From assembly GCF_030209375.1 (NCBI RefSeq), contig NZ_JARVSC010000003.1, positions 1,054,001-1,118,000 on the forward strand: a DNA stretch of 64,000 nucleotides, given 5' to 3'. The notes under the pieces were generated by a model. It did not search any database. It saw only the letters and a list, made by a program, of their open reading frames with translations, and was not told the origin of the DNA. The position numbers were made by a program, and so were the translations under genes. Position 1 is the first letter of the stretch. Each line of letters begins with the position of its first letter. This document shows positions 8,187 to 16,675 of the stretch, in pieces. Source of the DNA: Plantibacter sp. ME-Dv--P-122b. Lineage in GTDB: Bacteria > Actinomycetota > Actinomycetes > Actinomycetales > Microbacteriaceae.

Positions 8187-8354
8187 GGTGTTGCTCCTTC
8201 GGTGGCTGGTACTGCGGTTTCGCGTTCCGGATATCCGGTCGCGGTGCCCGTGTTCCGGGCGACATCTATGAGACTGATCGTCACGCCCGAACCTCACGGT
8301 CGATCTCGTTTTCGTCGCGAATCATTCAGTTTTTGGATATCCGCGACTCGTCGA

Positions 8355-9389
8355 TCAACCGCGAAGGGTCTGGCTCGGGCCCTCGCCGAAGCGTGCCCGA
8401 TAGGCCGAGGCGAAGCGGCCGAGGTGGACGAACCCCCACCGCCTCGCGACCTCACCGACGGTCGTCTCCTGCGGCGAGGTGTCGGCGAGCTCGCGCCGGG
8501 TGCGGTCGAGTCGGATGTCACGCAGGTAGGCGGTGGGCGACATGCCGAGTTCACGACGGCAGTGGAGCTGCAGCGTCCTCGTGTGCAGCCCGGCCGCCTT
8601 CGCCGCGTCGGCGGGCGTGATGGGCTCCGCCGCGTGATGGTGCAGGTACTCGACCGCGAGGCGGGTGCGCGCCATCGAGGGCTCGCGCAGCGGCTCCGGC
8701 AGGTCGACCACCGCCCACGGCGCGAGTTGGAGCAGCGCGAGGGCGAGTGGGCGTTGGGCGTTCATGCGGAGCAGCGGCGGTGCCGCCTCATCGGTGAGGA
8801 CCGGGGTGGAAGCGTTCAAGGCCACGCGCCAGCGCTCGATCGCCTCGGCCGTCGGTGTCGCCTCGAGGTCGAAGGACACCTGCTGGCTCGGGCCGGCGTG
8901 GATCTCGGTCGCGATGTCCTCGAGGTACGGGGCGGAGAAGAGCACGGAGTTCTGCCGGTGCGGGGTGAGGTGCACCGTGTACGGCCGGTGGAACGGGAGG
9001 ACGAACGGCGAGCGCGGGATCTCCATCCGTTGGCCGTCGCGACGCACGATCCAGCCACCGCCGGTCTGGACCCACGAGACCACGTAGTCGGTGAGGCCCG
9101 GGGTCTCGCCGGTGACGTGTCCGGTCATCGTCGCGGTGCGGAGCGAGACGCGGTCGTCGCCGATCGACACCCACTGGAACGAGAACGGCTCGGTGCCGCG
9201 GGTGACGGTGAAGCGGCTGCCGTCGTAGGCGCGCTCGTAATTCTGACGGGCGACCGCCGGGTCGTCGCCACTGACCGTGACCCTGCGGATCGGGACCGTC
9301 GACGCCATACTGCTCGCACTGCCGAGCGGCGGGCCGGTGTCGACGTCGCTCTCCGGATCTGATTCGGATGCGAGGAAGGAGTGTTGCAT
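8355..9389 (-). CDS. AraC-family transcriptional regulator
   Basis: The product is 344 aa. The N-terminal half has an AraC-binding-like cupin pattern (VSWVQTGGGWIVRRDGQRM, FVLPFHRPYTVHL). The C-terminal 100 residues hold two helix-turn-helix units (ITPADAAKAAGLHTRTLQLHCRREL and TVGEVARRWGFVHLGRFASAYRARFGEGPS). The ATG follows an AAGGACGACC ribosome site. It is divergent from the DUF11 surface protein gene and tandem with the Asp23 operon; its target is unknown. Confidence 0.9.
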   Translation of the reverse strand: MQHSFLASESDPESDVDTGPPLGSASSMASTVPIRRVTVSGDDPAVARQNYERAYDGSRFTVTRGTEPFSFQWVSIGDDRVSLRTATMTGHVTGETPGLTDYVVSWVQTGGGWIVRRDGQRMEIPRSPFVLPFHRPYTVHLTPHRQNSVLFSAPYLEDIATEIHAGPSQQVSFDLEATPTAEAIERWRVALNASTPVLTDEAAPPLLRMNAQRPLALALLQLAPWAVVDLPEPLREPSMARTRLAVEYLHHHAAEPITPADAAKAAGLHTRTLQLHCRRELGMSPTAYLRDIRLDRTRRELADTSPQETTVGEVARRWGFVHLGRFASAYRARFGEGPSQTLRG

Positions 9390-9721
9390 GGTCGTCCTTG
9401 TGCGAGTGGGGGTCTCTTCGTCGCGGGACGGGCCCCAGGGCCCCGTCGGTTTCCCGCGTCATTGGAGAGACGGACCGAGAAGACTGGATCTCACGGTCCT
9501 TACAGGTATTCGTCAGGGAAGCCCGATCGGATGCTTCGTCGCATTCCCCGATCCTCTCCCGGTACCCGAGCCCCCGTCCCGTCCTTTGAGCCCCCACCGG
9601 CCCCTGAGCCTGTCGAAGGGTGTCCGATACATTGAACTGAATCATATGTGTGGTATACTACATTTCGGCTGCCCAGATCGTGGGTGTGCCCGGAAGAAGC
9701 AGGGACGAGCGGGGAGTGATC
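9390..9721. other. Divergent intergenic region (332 bp)
   Basis: It lies between the AraC and DUF11 genes. It holds one dispersed repeat (9597-9621) and the promoter at 9632-9659 driving the DUF11 gene. The 9630-9670 stretch is clearly more AT-rich than its surroundings. I see no gene in it. Confidence 0.7.
9632..9659 (+). promoter_or_regulatory. Sigma-70-type promoter for the DUF11 surface protein
   Basis: TTGAAC (9632-9637) and TATACT (9654-9659) are separated by 16 bp, close to the housekeeping consensus. Initiation near 9666 would give a leader of about 55 nt to the ATG at 9722. Confidence 0.72.
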
Positions 9722-11509
9722 ATGCGGTGGCGAAAAGTGGCCTGGTCGGGAGCAGCAGCGCTGCTCGGGGTGTCGATGATGGCGGTCGGGTCCGGCCCCG
9801 CGAATGCGGTGGACCCCTACCCCCTGGTCATCCCGCCAGGGACCGCGCAGGCGTCCGGCGGCCTCCCGGACGTATTCGAGTATCGGACCGACTACTCGCA
9901 GGCGTTGGCGGGCAACGCATCCGGGGTGTCGTACACGGTGTCGGTTCCGACGCCTCAGTACTACACGAACGCCTTCCCGACGGCGCAGACCAACTATCAG
10001 ACGGTGGGATACTTCGGGCTCCCGGCCGACACATGCACCTGGACCGGCTCCACCGACGACATCCACCGGACGGTTGCGGAGGTCCCCACAACCATCACGT
10101 TCTCGGAGCCGGTCACGGATCCGAGCCTCATGTTCGCGCTCGGATCGACCAGACAGGGCGGTGGGAACGCAGACGGATGGACGACCCAGGTGGTTTGGCG
10201 TGCGGGGATGTCCTTCACCGCGATCGACGGGGCGCCAGTGGCCGGTCGGATCACGCCAGTGAACCTGTCGGGTGAGTCCTTCGACGGCGAGACGTGGGCC
10301 CCATCGCAGCTCAGCGGGATGGAGTACAACGACACGACCGGCGGGGTGTCCTTCCGCGTCCAGGGAACGGTGACGTCGGTGAGTTACACCGCGATCGGGT
10401 ACTGCCGGTGGCCGCTCAACACCGTCGACCGGCCATCGGACAGCATCGACGACGCTTCACTCCGCCTTGGTCTGACGGTCGCGGTGCAGAGCAGCGACCT
10501 GCAGGTCAGCACCAGCGCCCCCGCCTCGGTCACGGCCGGCTCGGCCTTCGAGTACTCCACCACGGTGACGAACGCGGGCTCGGGCGCGTCGCGCGGATTC
10601 GTGGTCCGCAGTGCCGTACCCGAGGGCGTCGTCGACGCTCGGTTGGTGGACCCGCCTGCCGGTTGCGCCCTGGTGGGGATGAATGTCGAATGCGTAGCAG
10701 CGCCGGGCGGCCGCACCGTGACCGCCCACGACGACGGCACCTTCCGGGCGGACCTCGTCGGGGGTGACACCGAACAATCCCCGGCGGATGTTCTGGCGGC
10801 CGGAGCGACGTTCCCGGAGATCCGGATCGCCGGCACCGTCTCACCGACCCGCACCACACCGATCACGACGAGCACCACGGTGTCCGGCGTCGACTCCGAC
10901 CCCGACACCGCCGACAACACGGCCGTCACAACGACCGACGTCCTGGCGTCCGCGTTGACGACGACGAAGCGCCTCCTCGCGGTCAACGGCGAGGCGGCCG
11001 CCGCGACGACCCCGGTGAGCCCCGGTGACGTCCTGACGTACGAGATCGCGACCGAGAATGTCGGCACGATCGCGGCCAACACGATCGTCACTGAGCAGGT
11101 TCCCGTGAACACGGCCTACGTCGGTGACAGCGGTTCGTGGTCGTGCCCGGCCGAAACTATCGCCGGAACCGAGTGCACCGTCGACGTCACCGTCGATGCA
11201 GCCTCCAGCGTCGCCAGCACGTTCACCGTCCGCGTCCTCGACTCGGCGACGGTTTCGTCGATTGACAACACCGTGACGTCGACCGGCGACCCGACGTGCA
11301 CCGCGTGCAGCACGTCGAACCCGCTGGTGATCGCACCGCCCCCGTCCGTGGGCGGGGGCGGCGAGGGCGTGCCAGACGTGGGAGCGTCGCACGGGAGGCT
11401 CGCGAAGACCGGCGCCAGCGACCCGACGACACCCCTGCTCTGGACCGGCTCGCTCGTCCTGCTCGGAACCGCCATGCTCATCGCCCGTCGCTTCCGCAAG
11501 CGGGCCTGA
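9722..11509 (+). CDS. DUF11 repeat surface protein with LAKTG sorting signal
   Basis: This is a 595-aa exported protein. The signal peptide covers residues 1-29 (MRWRKVAWSGAAALLGV...GPANA). An N-terminal beta-rich region follows, then two DUF11-like immunoglobulin-fold repeats (starting near SSDLQVSTSAPASVTAG and LTTTKRLLAVNGEAA). The C-terminus is a sortase signal: LAKTG at 560-564, a hydrophobic helix and the basic tail RRFRKRA. LAxTG is the class E sortase motif of high-GC Gram-positives. The start at 9722 fits the promoter and a GGGGAGTG site, unlike the longer frame from 9650, which begins inside the promoter. No sortase gene is present in the window. Confidence 0.85.
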   Translation: MRWRKVAWSGAAALLGVSMMAVGSGPANAVDPYPLVIPPGTAQASGGLPDVFEYRTDYSQALAGNASGVSYTVSVPTPQYYTNAFPTAQTNYQTVGYFGLPADTCTWTGSTDDIHRTVAEVPTTITFSEPVTDPSLMFALGSTRQGGGNADGWTTQVVWRAGMSFTAIDGAPVAGRITPVNLSGESFDGETWAPSQLSGMEYNDTTGGVSFRVQGTVTSVSYTAIGYCRWPLNTVDRPSDSIDDASLRLGLTVAVQSSDLQVSTSAPASVTAGSAFEYSTTVTNAGSGASRGFVVRSAVPEGVVDARLVDPPAGCALVGMNVECVAAPGGRTVTAHDDGTFRADLVGGDTEQSPADVLAAGATFPEIRIAGTVSPTRTTPITTSTTVSGVDSDPDTADNTAVTTTDVLASALTTTKRLLAVNGEAAAATTPVSPGDVLTYEIATENVGTIAANTIVTEQVPVNTAYVGDSGSWSCPAETIAGTECTVDVTVDAASSVASTFTVRVLDSATVSSIDNTVTSTGDPTCTACSTSNPLVIAPPPSVGGGGEGVPDVGASHGRLAKTGASDPTTPLLWTGSLVLLGTAMLIARRFRKRA

Positions 11510-11565
11510 GTCACCCCTCCTCCCCGTCCCCGAGCCCCCGGTCCCTGAGCCTGTCGAAGGGCGCC

Positions 11566-11623
11566 CGAGAGCGCGCATTCCGTCCTTCCGGACCCACTCC
11601 AGAGGACCGAATGCGCGCTCTCG
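11566..11623. terminator. Inverted repeat between convergent genes
   Basis: The 20-nt arms 11566-11585 and 11604-11623 differ at one position around an 18-nt loop. They lie between the ends of the DUF11 gene and the formaldehyde dehydrogenase gene, directly after a dispersed repeat at 11541-11562. Confidence 0.75.
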
Positions 11624-11639
11624 TGGTGTCGCCGTGTGC

Positions 11640-12860
11640 CTACGCGGCGTCCAGGTACCCGTTCGGGTTGAGGACGAACTTCTGCGCAGCCCCCGCATCG
11701 AACTCGGCGTACCCGCGCGGAGCGTCCTCGAGGGTGATCGCGGTGGCGTTGACGTTCTTCGCGATGTGCACCTTGTCGTGCAGGATCGCCATCATGAGGC
11801 CGTGGTTGTACTTCATGACCGGGCACTGACCGGTCGTGAACGACAGCGACTTCGCCCAGCCGGTGCCGAGGCTCAGCGAGAGCGCACCCTTCTTCGCGGC
11901 CTCGTCGATACCGCCCGGGTCACCCGTCACGTAGAGCCCGGGGATGCCGAGCGCGCCGCCGGCAGCCGTGATGTCCATGAGCGAGTTGAGCACCGTCGCG
12001 GGGGCTTCGTGACCCGCGTCACCGCCGTGGCCACGAGCCTCGAAGCCGACGGCGTCGACCGCGCAGTCGACCTCCGGGACACCGAGGATCTGTTCGATCT
12101 GCTCCGCCGGCTCACCCTTGGTGAGGTCGACGGTCTCGCAACCGAAGCTCCGCGCCTGGGCCAACCGGTCGGCGTTCATGTCGCCGACGATGACCGCAGC
12201 GGCGCCGAGAAGCATGGCCCCGGTCGCTGCGGCGAGTCCGACGGGACCCGCGCCCGCCACGTAGACGGTGGAGCCGACGCCGACACCCGCCGTCACCGCA
12301 CCGTGGAAGCCGGTCGGGAAGATGTCGGAGAGCATCGTGAGGTCCATGATCTTCTCGAGCGCCTGGTCGCGGTCCGGGAACTTGAGAAGGTTCCAGTCGG
12401 CGTAGGGCACGAGCACGTACTCGGCCTGGCCGCCGACCCAGCCGCCCATGTCGACGTAGCCGTAGGCACTGCCCGGGCGGTCGGGGTTCACGTTGAGGCA
12501 GATGCCGGTCTTGCGCTCCTTGCAGTTGCGACAGCGACCGCAGGCGATGTTGAACGGCACCGACACGATGTCGCCGACCTTGATGAACTCGACGTCCGGT
12601 CCGACCTCGACGACTTCACCGGTGATCTCGTGTCCGAGGACGAGGTTCGGCGGTGCCGTGGTGCGGCCGCGGACCATGTGCTGGTCGGAGCCGCAGATGT
12701 TGGTCGCGACGGTCTTGAGGATGGCGCCGTGGGGGACTTTCCGGCCGACGTTGGCCGGGTTCACCCCCGGTCCGTCCTTGAGTTCGAAGGTGGGGTAGTC
12801 GATGTCGATGACCTCGACGACACCCGCTGCTTTATAGGCGACAGCTCTGTTACCTGACAC
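11640..12860 (-). CDS. fdhA: Zinc-dependent formaldehyde dehydrogenase (glutathione-independent type)
   Basis: This 406-aa medium-chain dehydrogenase closely follows the Pseudomonas FdhA pattern. Cys56 (NICGSDQH) and His77 (GHEITGE) are catalytic zinc ligands, and Cys107/110/113/121 (CGRCRNC...C) bind structural zinc. The long insert at about 120-150 is typical of FdhA. The Rossmann motif is VAGAGPVGLAAA. It oxidises formaldehyde to formate with NAD+. The GTG start at 12860 sits behind a strong AAGGAGGATCAC site; an open frame further upstream lacks one. The gene stands alone, facing away from the toxin-antitoxin pair. Confidence 0.92.
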   Translation of the reverse strand: MSGNRAVAYKAAGVVEVIDIDYPTFELKDGPGVNPANVGRKVPHGAILKTVATNICGSDQHMVRGRTTAPPNLVLGHEITGEVVEVGPDVEFIKVGDIVSVPFNIACGRCRNCKERKTGICLNVNPDRPGSAYGYVDMGGWVGGQAEYVLVPYADWNLLKFPDRDQALEKIMDLTMLSDIFPTGFHGAVTAGVGVGSTVYVAGAGPVGLAAATGAMLLGAAAVIVGDMNADRLAQARSFGCETVDLTKGEPAEQIEQILGVPEVDCAVDAVGFEARGHGGDAGHEAPATVLNSLMDITAAGGALGIPGLYVTGDPGGIDEAAKKGALSLSLGTGWAKSLSFTTGQCPVMKYNHGLMMAILHDKVHIAKNVNATAITLEDAPRGYAEFDAGAAQKFVLNPNGYLDAA

Positions 12861-13080
12861 GTGATCCTCCTTGATCGCGGGCGCCCGTTGTGGGGCACCC
12901 TGTGTCTGCTCGACCCTATCCCGCCCTTGTCGCGAGCGGCAGTCCCCCGGTCCCTGAGAACACCCCCGCCGGTCCCTGAGCTTGTCGAAGGGCATCCCTG
13001 TGGAAAACGCCCTCGGTCGTCTGCACACCTTGTCTAGGCTTCCCTGAGACCGTCGGCCGATGCCACGGTCATTTCCCACA

Positions 13081-13109
13081 TGTACAGACGGAGGCTCAAA
13101 ACGTACACT
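13081..13109 (+). promoter_or_regulatory. Putative promoter/operator of the toxin-antitoxin operon
   Basis: TGTACA (13081-13086) and TACACT (13104-13109) are 17 bp apart and contain near-palindromic GTAC half-sites (TGTACA, CGTACACT) that could bind the antitoxin for autoregulation. Initiation would fall on or next to the ATG at 13116, implying a leaderless message. Confidence 0.45.
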
Positions 13110-13115
13110 TGCGAC

Positions 13116-13364
13116 ATGTCCCGGATCAACGTCACCGAAGCTCGAGCGAAGTTCTCCGAGCTCATCACGCGATCCCACACCGAAGCCGTCTTCGTGGAGC
13201 GTCGCGGGCGCGCAGAGGCCGTGATCATCAGCCCCGAACAATACGACCGGATGATGGAAGCGCTCGAAGACGCCGAGGACGCCCGTGCCTTCGACGCGGC
13301 GATGGCCGAGGAGGGCGACAGCATCCCGTGGGCGCAGGCGAAGGCCGACCTCGGCTGGGAATGA
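13116..13364 (+). CDS. Phd/YefM-family antitoxin
   Basis: The 82-aa product opens MSRINVTEARAKFSELI, the DNA-binding Phd/YefM N-terminal fold, followed by VFVERRGRAEAVIISPEQYDRM and an acidic, probably disordered toxin-binding tail. Its stop overlaps the toxin start (ATGA at 13361-13364), the normal antitoxin-first order. No Shine-Dalgarno sequence precedes the ATG, consistent with leaderless translation. Confidence 0.9.
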   Translation: MSRINVTEARAKFSELITRSHTEAVFVERRGRAEAVIISPEQYDRMMEALEDAEDARAFDAAMAEEGDSIPWAQAKADLGWE

Positions 13365-13621
13365 GTCGATACGACATCGAGCTGCGGCCGGCCGCGATCA
13401 AGGCGCTCCGCAGGATCGACCATCAGGACCAGCGACGCATCCGGGCCGCGATCGCTCTGCTCGGGGAGATCCCACGCCCGCCGAGCGCCACGGCGCTGCA
13501 GGGGCGCCCCGGCTTCCGAGTCAGGGTTGGCAGGTATCGGATCGTGTACACGATCGATGACGGTGTACTCCTCGTGGTCGTCATCACGCTCGGCCATCCG
13601 AGCGACGTCTACCGGGGCTGA
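13361..13621 (+). CDS. RelE/ParE-superfamily toxin
   Basis: The 86-aa protein has the RelE pattern: YDIELRPAAIKALRRID, then RIRAAIALLGEIPRPPSATAL, GFRVRVGRYRIVYTIDDGVL and the closing TLGHPSDVYRG. The RxRVGxYRIVY motif is typical of RelE mRNA interferases, which cut mRNA at the ribosome. It is translationally coupled to the antitoxin. No frameshift or missing segment is seen, so the pair looks functional. Confidence 0.9.
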   Translation: MSRYDIELRPAAIKALRRIDHQDQRRIRAAIALLGEIPRPPSATALQGRPGFRVRVGRYRIVYTIDDGVLLVVVITLGHPSDVYRG

Positions 13622-13689
13622 CGTGCGGCATCTTCGTGTCGGCGCCCACCTCTACGCTGGTGGAGCAGACCCCGAGGAGAGCACCCAGC

Positions 13690-14466
13690 ATGAAGAAGAC
13701 TCCCTTGGCGTTGCTCGTCGCGCTCCTTGCAGCCGTCGTGGTGCTCGTCGCAACGCAGGTCGACGGCGGGATCGTCTTCGACGAGCCGGGGTCACCGGTG
13801 CCGACATCCGTCGCGTCGACGCCTGCAGCGGTCAGCCCGAGCGCGCGGGCATCGCTCGAGGCCGCCGGCTTCGCGGTCGTGGACGCGTCCGGGCAGTTGG
13901 TCGTCTCGGCCACCGCGGTTGAAGACGCACTGGCCGACGTCGACACCGCCACCCAGGTGGCCACCGGCTACGACCGGGACCGGTTCGGTCAGCGCTGGGC
14001 CGACATCGACCGCAACGGCTGCGACACCCGCAACGACGTGCTGGCGCGCGACCTCGTCGACGTCACCTTCAAGCCGGGGACCCGCGACTGCGTCGTCCTG
14101 ACCGGGGTGCTGCACGACCTCTACACGGGGTCGACGATCGACTTCCAGCGCGGTGAGCTGTCGAGTCAGCTCGTGCAGATCGACCACGTCGTGCCGCTCG
14201 CGTGGGGTTGGCGTCACGGCGGCAACACGTGGACGGAGCAGCAGCGCGAGCAGTTCGCGAACGACCCGATCAACCTGCAGGCCGTCGACGGCGCGACGAA
14301 CTCGTCGAAGTCGGACTCCGGCCCCGGCGACTGGATGCCGCCGGCGGCCGCCTCGCACTGCGAATACGCGGCGCGGTTCGTCCTCGTGCTGATGGCGTAC
14401 GACCTCACGGTCGACGACGCCGACCGCCAGGCGCTCACGGGCACGCTGGGCAGCTGCCGGGCGTAG
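13690..14466 (+). CDS. Exported HNH endonuclease family protein (DUF1524-like)
   Basis: The 258-aa product starts MKKTPLALLVALLAAVVVLVA, a signal peptide or N-terminal anchor, after a GAGGAGAG ribosome site. The body shows the family features: DRNGCDTRNDVLARD, then VQIDHVVPLAWGW with the catalytic DH pair, and DPINLQAVDGATNSSKSD (the H-N-N/K-S metal and phosphate motif). Such proteins are secreted actinobacterial nucleases. Role in nutrition or competition is unknown. A longer frame begins at 13636 but has no good ribosome site. Confidence 0.85.
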   Translation: MKKTPLALLVALLAAVVVLVATQVDGGIVFDEPGSPVPTSVASTPAAVSPSARASLEAAGFAVVDASGQLVVSATAVEDALADVDTATQVATGYDRDRFGQRWADIDRNGCDTRNDVLARDLVDVTFKPGTRDCVVLTGVLHDLYTGSTIDFQRGELSSQLVQIDHVVPLAWGWRHGGNTWTEQQREQFANDPINLQAVDGATNSSKSDSGPGDWMPPAAASHCEYAARFVLVLMAYDLTVDDADRQALTGTLGSCRA

Positions 14467-14570
14467 CGGCGCGTGGCCGCCGCACGAGAACAGGACAAAC
14501 GCCCGAGGACCGGACGTTTCCCGCGATTCCAACCGGTTCTCGCGCCGATATCCTGGCGTCAGGCGGCACG

Positions 14571-14602
14571 AAAAAAGCGGCCCACCGAAGTGGACCGCTT
14601 TT
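14571..14602 (-). terminator. Intrinsic terminator of tRNA-Arg
   Basis: Read on the minus strand this is an 11-bp stem (AAGCGGTCCAC/GTGGGCCGCTT with one G-U-type mismatch), a TTCG loop and a TTTTTT tract, a textbook rho-independent terminator just after the tRNA. Confidence 0.85.
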
Positions 14603-14609
14603 CCGAATG

Positions 14610-14682
14610 TGCGCCCGAAGGGATTCGAACCCCCAACCTTCTGATCCGTAGTCAGATGCTCTATCCGTTGAGCTACGGGCGC
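14610..14682 (-). tRNA. tRNA-Arg (anticodon ACG)
   Basis: The cloverleaf folds fully: a 7-bp acceptor stem GCGCCCG/CGGGCGC, an anticodon stem TCTGA/TCAGA with loop CTACGGA giving anticodon ACG, and a T-arm with GGTTCGAATCC-type loop. CCA is not encoded. Confidence 0.95.
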
Positions 14683-14762
14683 ATTGCTTGCTGAGAGAAG
14701 AGAACTTCGGCTCGGCAGGCCGAAGTAGAGCCTACAACACGGAAGCCGAAGACGCGAATCGT

Positions 14763-14781
14763 CCCTCGACAGGCTCGGGGA
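14763..14781. repeat. Dispersed repeat, single degenerate copy
   Basis: A CCCTCGACAGGCTCGGGGAG copy of the window-wide repeat lies between tRNA-Arg and the following membrane protein gene. Confidence 0.6.
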
Positions 14782-14857
14782 GCATGGGAGCACTCCCCAT
14801 CGACACGACGGGCGCCGACATGGAACAGTCGATGCGACCACCTGCCGAGAGGACGAC

Positions 14858-16558
14858 GTGAGCACAGCATCAGGACTGACGAACGACGGCTTCACCATGA
14901 TCGGCCGCCCTCCCGTCCGGGCGAACCTCGTCCTCATCCTGATCCTGTCGGGCATCCTCGCCGCCGTCCTCGGCTGGATCACCGGGAGCGTCATCGACGG
15001 CATCTTCGACGTCGCACCCACGGCGCTCATCGTCATTCCGGTCTTCTTCATCATCACCGCCGGCATCTGCCTGTCCTACCTCCGGACCGCCTTCCGCCCA
15101 GTCGGTGTCGACACCGTCCGCGGCACCGCGCTCCTCCGGGGCGAGACGATCCCGCTCCGCTCGATCGTGAGCGGCGAACTCCTCACCCGCAATCCAGCCG
15201 CCACCACGCCGGCCCTCAGCCTGCGACTCACGACCGACTCCGGCGCACGCGCCCGCATCATCATGAACGGCGGCTGGCTTCGCAGCCTCCCCACGTCTGA
15301 CCTCGTGCCACTCGTCGCGCTCATCGCCGGCAGCGGTATCCCCGACGACACCGGCCAGGATCCGCTCGACGTCGGCCGGGAACGCATCTCCCGTTCACTC
15401 GCCGGGAAGGGCTCGGACGTCGCGATCGGTCGACGCGGGTTCATCGGCGACTGCATCACCGTGGCGGAGTCCACCGGCGACGTGAAGCTGCTCGACGCGG
15501 TGGTCCAGGCCGCGGGGCCGCTCGGTCGGAGCATCCGGGACGAAGCGATGCGGGCCGCACAGGGCGCAGTGGAGGAGGTCGTGCGCGCGCATCAGGACGT
15601 GGCTCCAGCGGCGCCTGACGCCCCGAACCCGACTCCCCTCGTGCCGCCTGCGCCGCAGTACGGGTCGGTCGTCGCGGAGGAGGACAAGACGACGGCGGTC
15701 GACGACGACACGGACGACGACCGGTTCCGTCGACCGGACGACCCGGCCCGGCTGGCTGCGGAGCAGATCGTTGACCGAGTGCACCTCGACAAGCTCGGTG
15801 ACCGGAATGGGGCGCTCGGCAATCGGGATGCAGAGCTCGGCAATCGGGATGCAGAGCGCGTCGACCCGGACGACGGACGCGAGTTGCCGTCGTGGATTCC
15901 GCCACAGGACCAGGCTCGGGTACGATCCTGGCTCGCGGACGACGACGACGTCGTCCACCTGCAACCGATTCCGGAGACGGTCGGCGCACGCACCCTCCGG
16001 AAGGTCTGCGACTGGATCCTCATCGGGCTCGCCGGCATCGGCCTGCTGGCGATCTTCGGGGCGGCCATCGCGGAAGGGGTCATCGACCGCCTCCTGCCGT
16101 CCGACGCGAACGCGCTCGTCGCCGTCGCCGTGGTCGGCTCGGCTCTACTCGCGTTCGTCGCGTGGATCGTCGGCGGCATCGCCCGGGCACGTGAGATCCG
16201 CATCGCCCAGCGCTTCTCGCTCGAGTGGCTCGATCGGCGCGGCCCGGAACAACGCCGCCGCGGACTCCCGCCGGTGCTCCTGCAGCACTTCCTCGGCCCG
16301 ATCCCCGCGTCGCGCCTGTTCGCAGCCGGAGCCTACGCCGGCACCTGCGTCGGCGGTGTCGGTGTCCTCGCGGGCGCCCTCCTGTCCGTCGACCCGGAGG
16401 AGCTCGGCGCGACCGGGCCGATCATGCTCGTCGTCAGCCTCGTGCTCACGGCCATCGGCACGGTGCTCTTCATCGTGCGGTGGCGGCGGATCAAACGGCA
16501 GCGGGCGCTGGCGATCGAACTCGGCGGCGAGCGCCTGGCCTACCTCGGGAACCTGTAG
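14858..16558 (+). CDS. Multi-pass membrane protein of unknown function
   Basis: The 566-aa product starts at GTG after a GAGAGGA site. It has two N-terminal membrane segments (about 24-46 and 54-75), a PH-like soluble stretch (VDTVRGTALLRGETIPLRS) and a long hydrophilic, partly acidic middle. Four or so C-terminal helices follow from about residue 385. Residues near 309-335 (LDKLGDRNGALGNRDAELGN) are a translated copy of the dispersed repeat plus a duplicated 21-bp unit. I recognise no family. Confidence 0.8.
   Translation: MSTASGLTNDGFTMIGRPPVRANLVLILILSGILAAVLGWITGSVIDGIFDVAPTALIVIPVFFIITAGICLSYLRTAFRPVGVDTVRGTALLRGETIPLRSIVSGELLTRNPAATTPALSLRLTTDSGARARIIMNGGWLRSLPTSDLVPLVALIAGSGIPDDTGQDPLDVGRERISRSLAGKGSDVAIGRRGFIGDCITVAESTGDVKLLDAVVQAAGPLGRSIRDEAMRAAQGAVEEVVRAHQDVAPAAPDAPNPTPLVPPAPQYGSVVAEEDKTTAVDDDTDDDRFRRPDDPARLAAEQIVDRVHLDKLGDRNGALGNRDAELGNRDAERVDPDDGRELPSWIPPQDQARVRSWLADDDDVVHLQPIPETVGARTLRKVCDWILIGLAGIGLLAIFGAAIAEGVIDRLLPSDANALVAVAVVGSALLAFVAWIVGGIARAREIRIAQRFSLEWLDRRGPEQRRRGLPPVLLQHFLGPIPASRLFAAGAYAGTCVGGVGVLAGALLSVDPEELGATGPIMLVVSLVLTAIGTVLFIVRWRRIKRQRALAIELGGERLAYLGNL
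15784..15862 (+). repeat. Dispersed repeat translated inside the 566-aa membrane protein
   Basis: CTCGACAAGCTCGGTGACCGG (15786-15806) matches the dispersed repeat and is followed by two copies of CTCGGCAATCGGGATGCAGA (15817-15858 region). Reading frame is kept throughout. Confidence 0.7.
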
Positions 16559-16576
16559 GCAGAGGGCGGTCGGCGA

Positions 16577-16655
16577 GCCCTTCGACAGGCTCGGGGACCG
16601 GGAGAGGACCCACCGCCCTTCGACAAACTCAGGGACCGGGAGAGGACCCACCGCC
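16577..16655. repeat. Two tandem 38-bp units of the dispersed repeat
   Basis: GCCCTTCGACAGGCTCGGGG and its continuation, a 38-bp unit beginning at 16577, is repeated from 16615 with two substitutions in the core. It fills the gap between the convergent membrane-protein genes. Confidence 0.85.
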
Positions 16656-16675
16656 CGTGGCGAGCTCAGGTTTCG

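Noticed and set aside
12861-13241. Upstream extension of formaldehyde dehydrogenase to 13241
   Set aside because: The GTG at 12860 has an AAGGAGG site and matches the family N-terminus; the extension runs through a dispersed repeat and the antitoxin gene.
13116-14466. Toxin-antitoxin plus HNH nuclease as one defence island
   Set aside because: The nuclease has a signal peptide and its own ribosome site, 68 bp away; there is no other defence gene nearby, so I treat them as separate.
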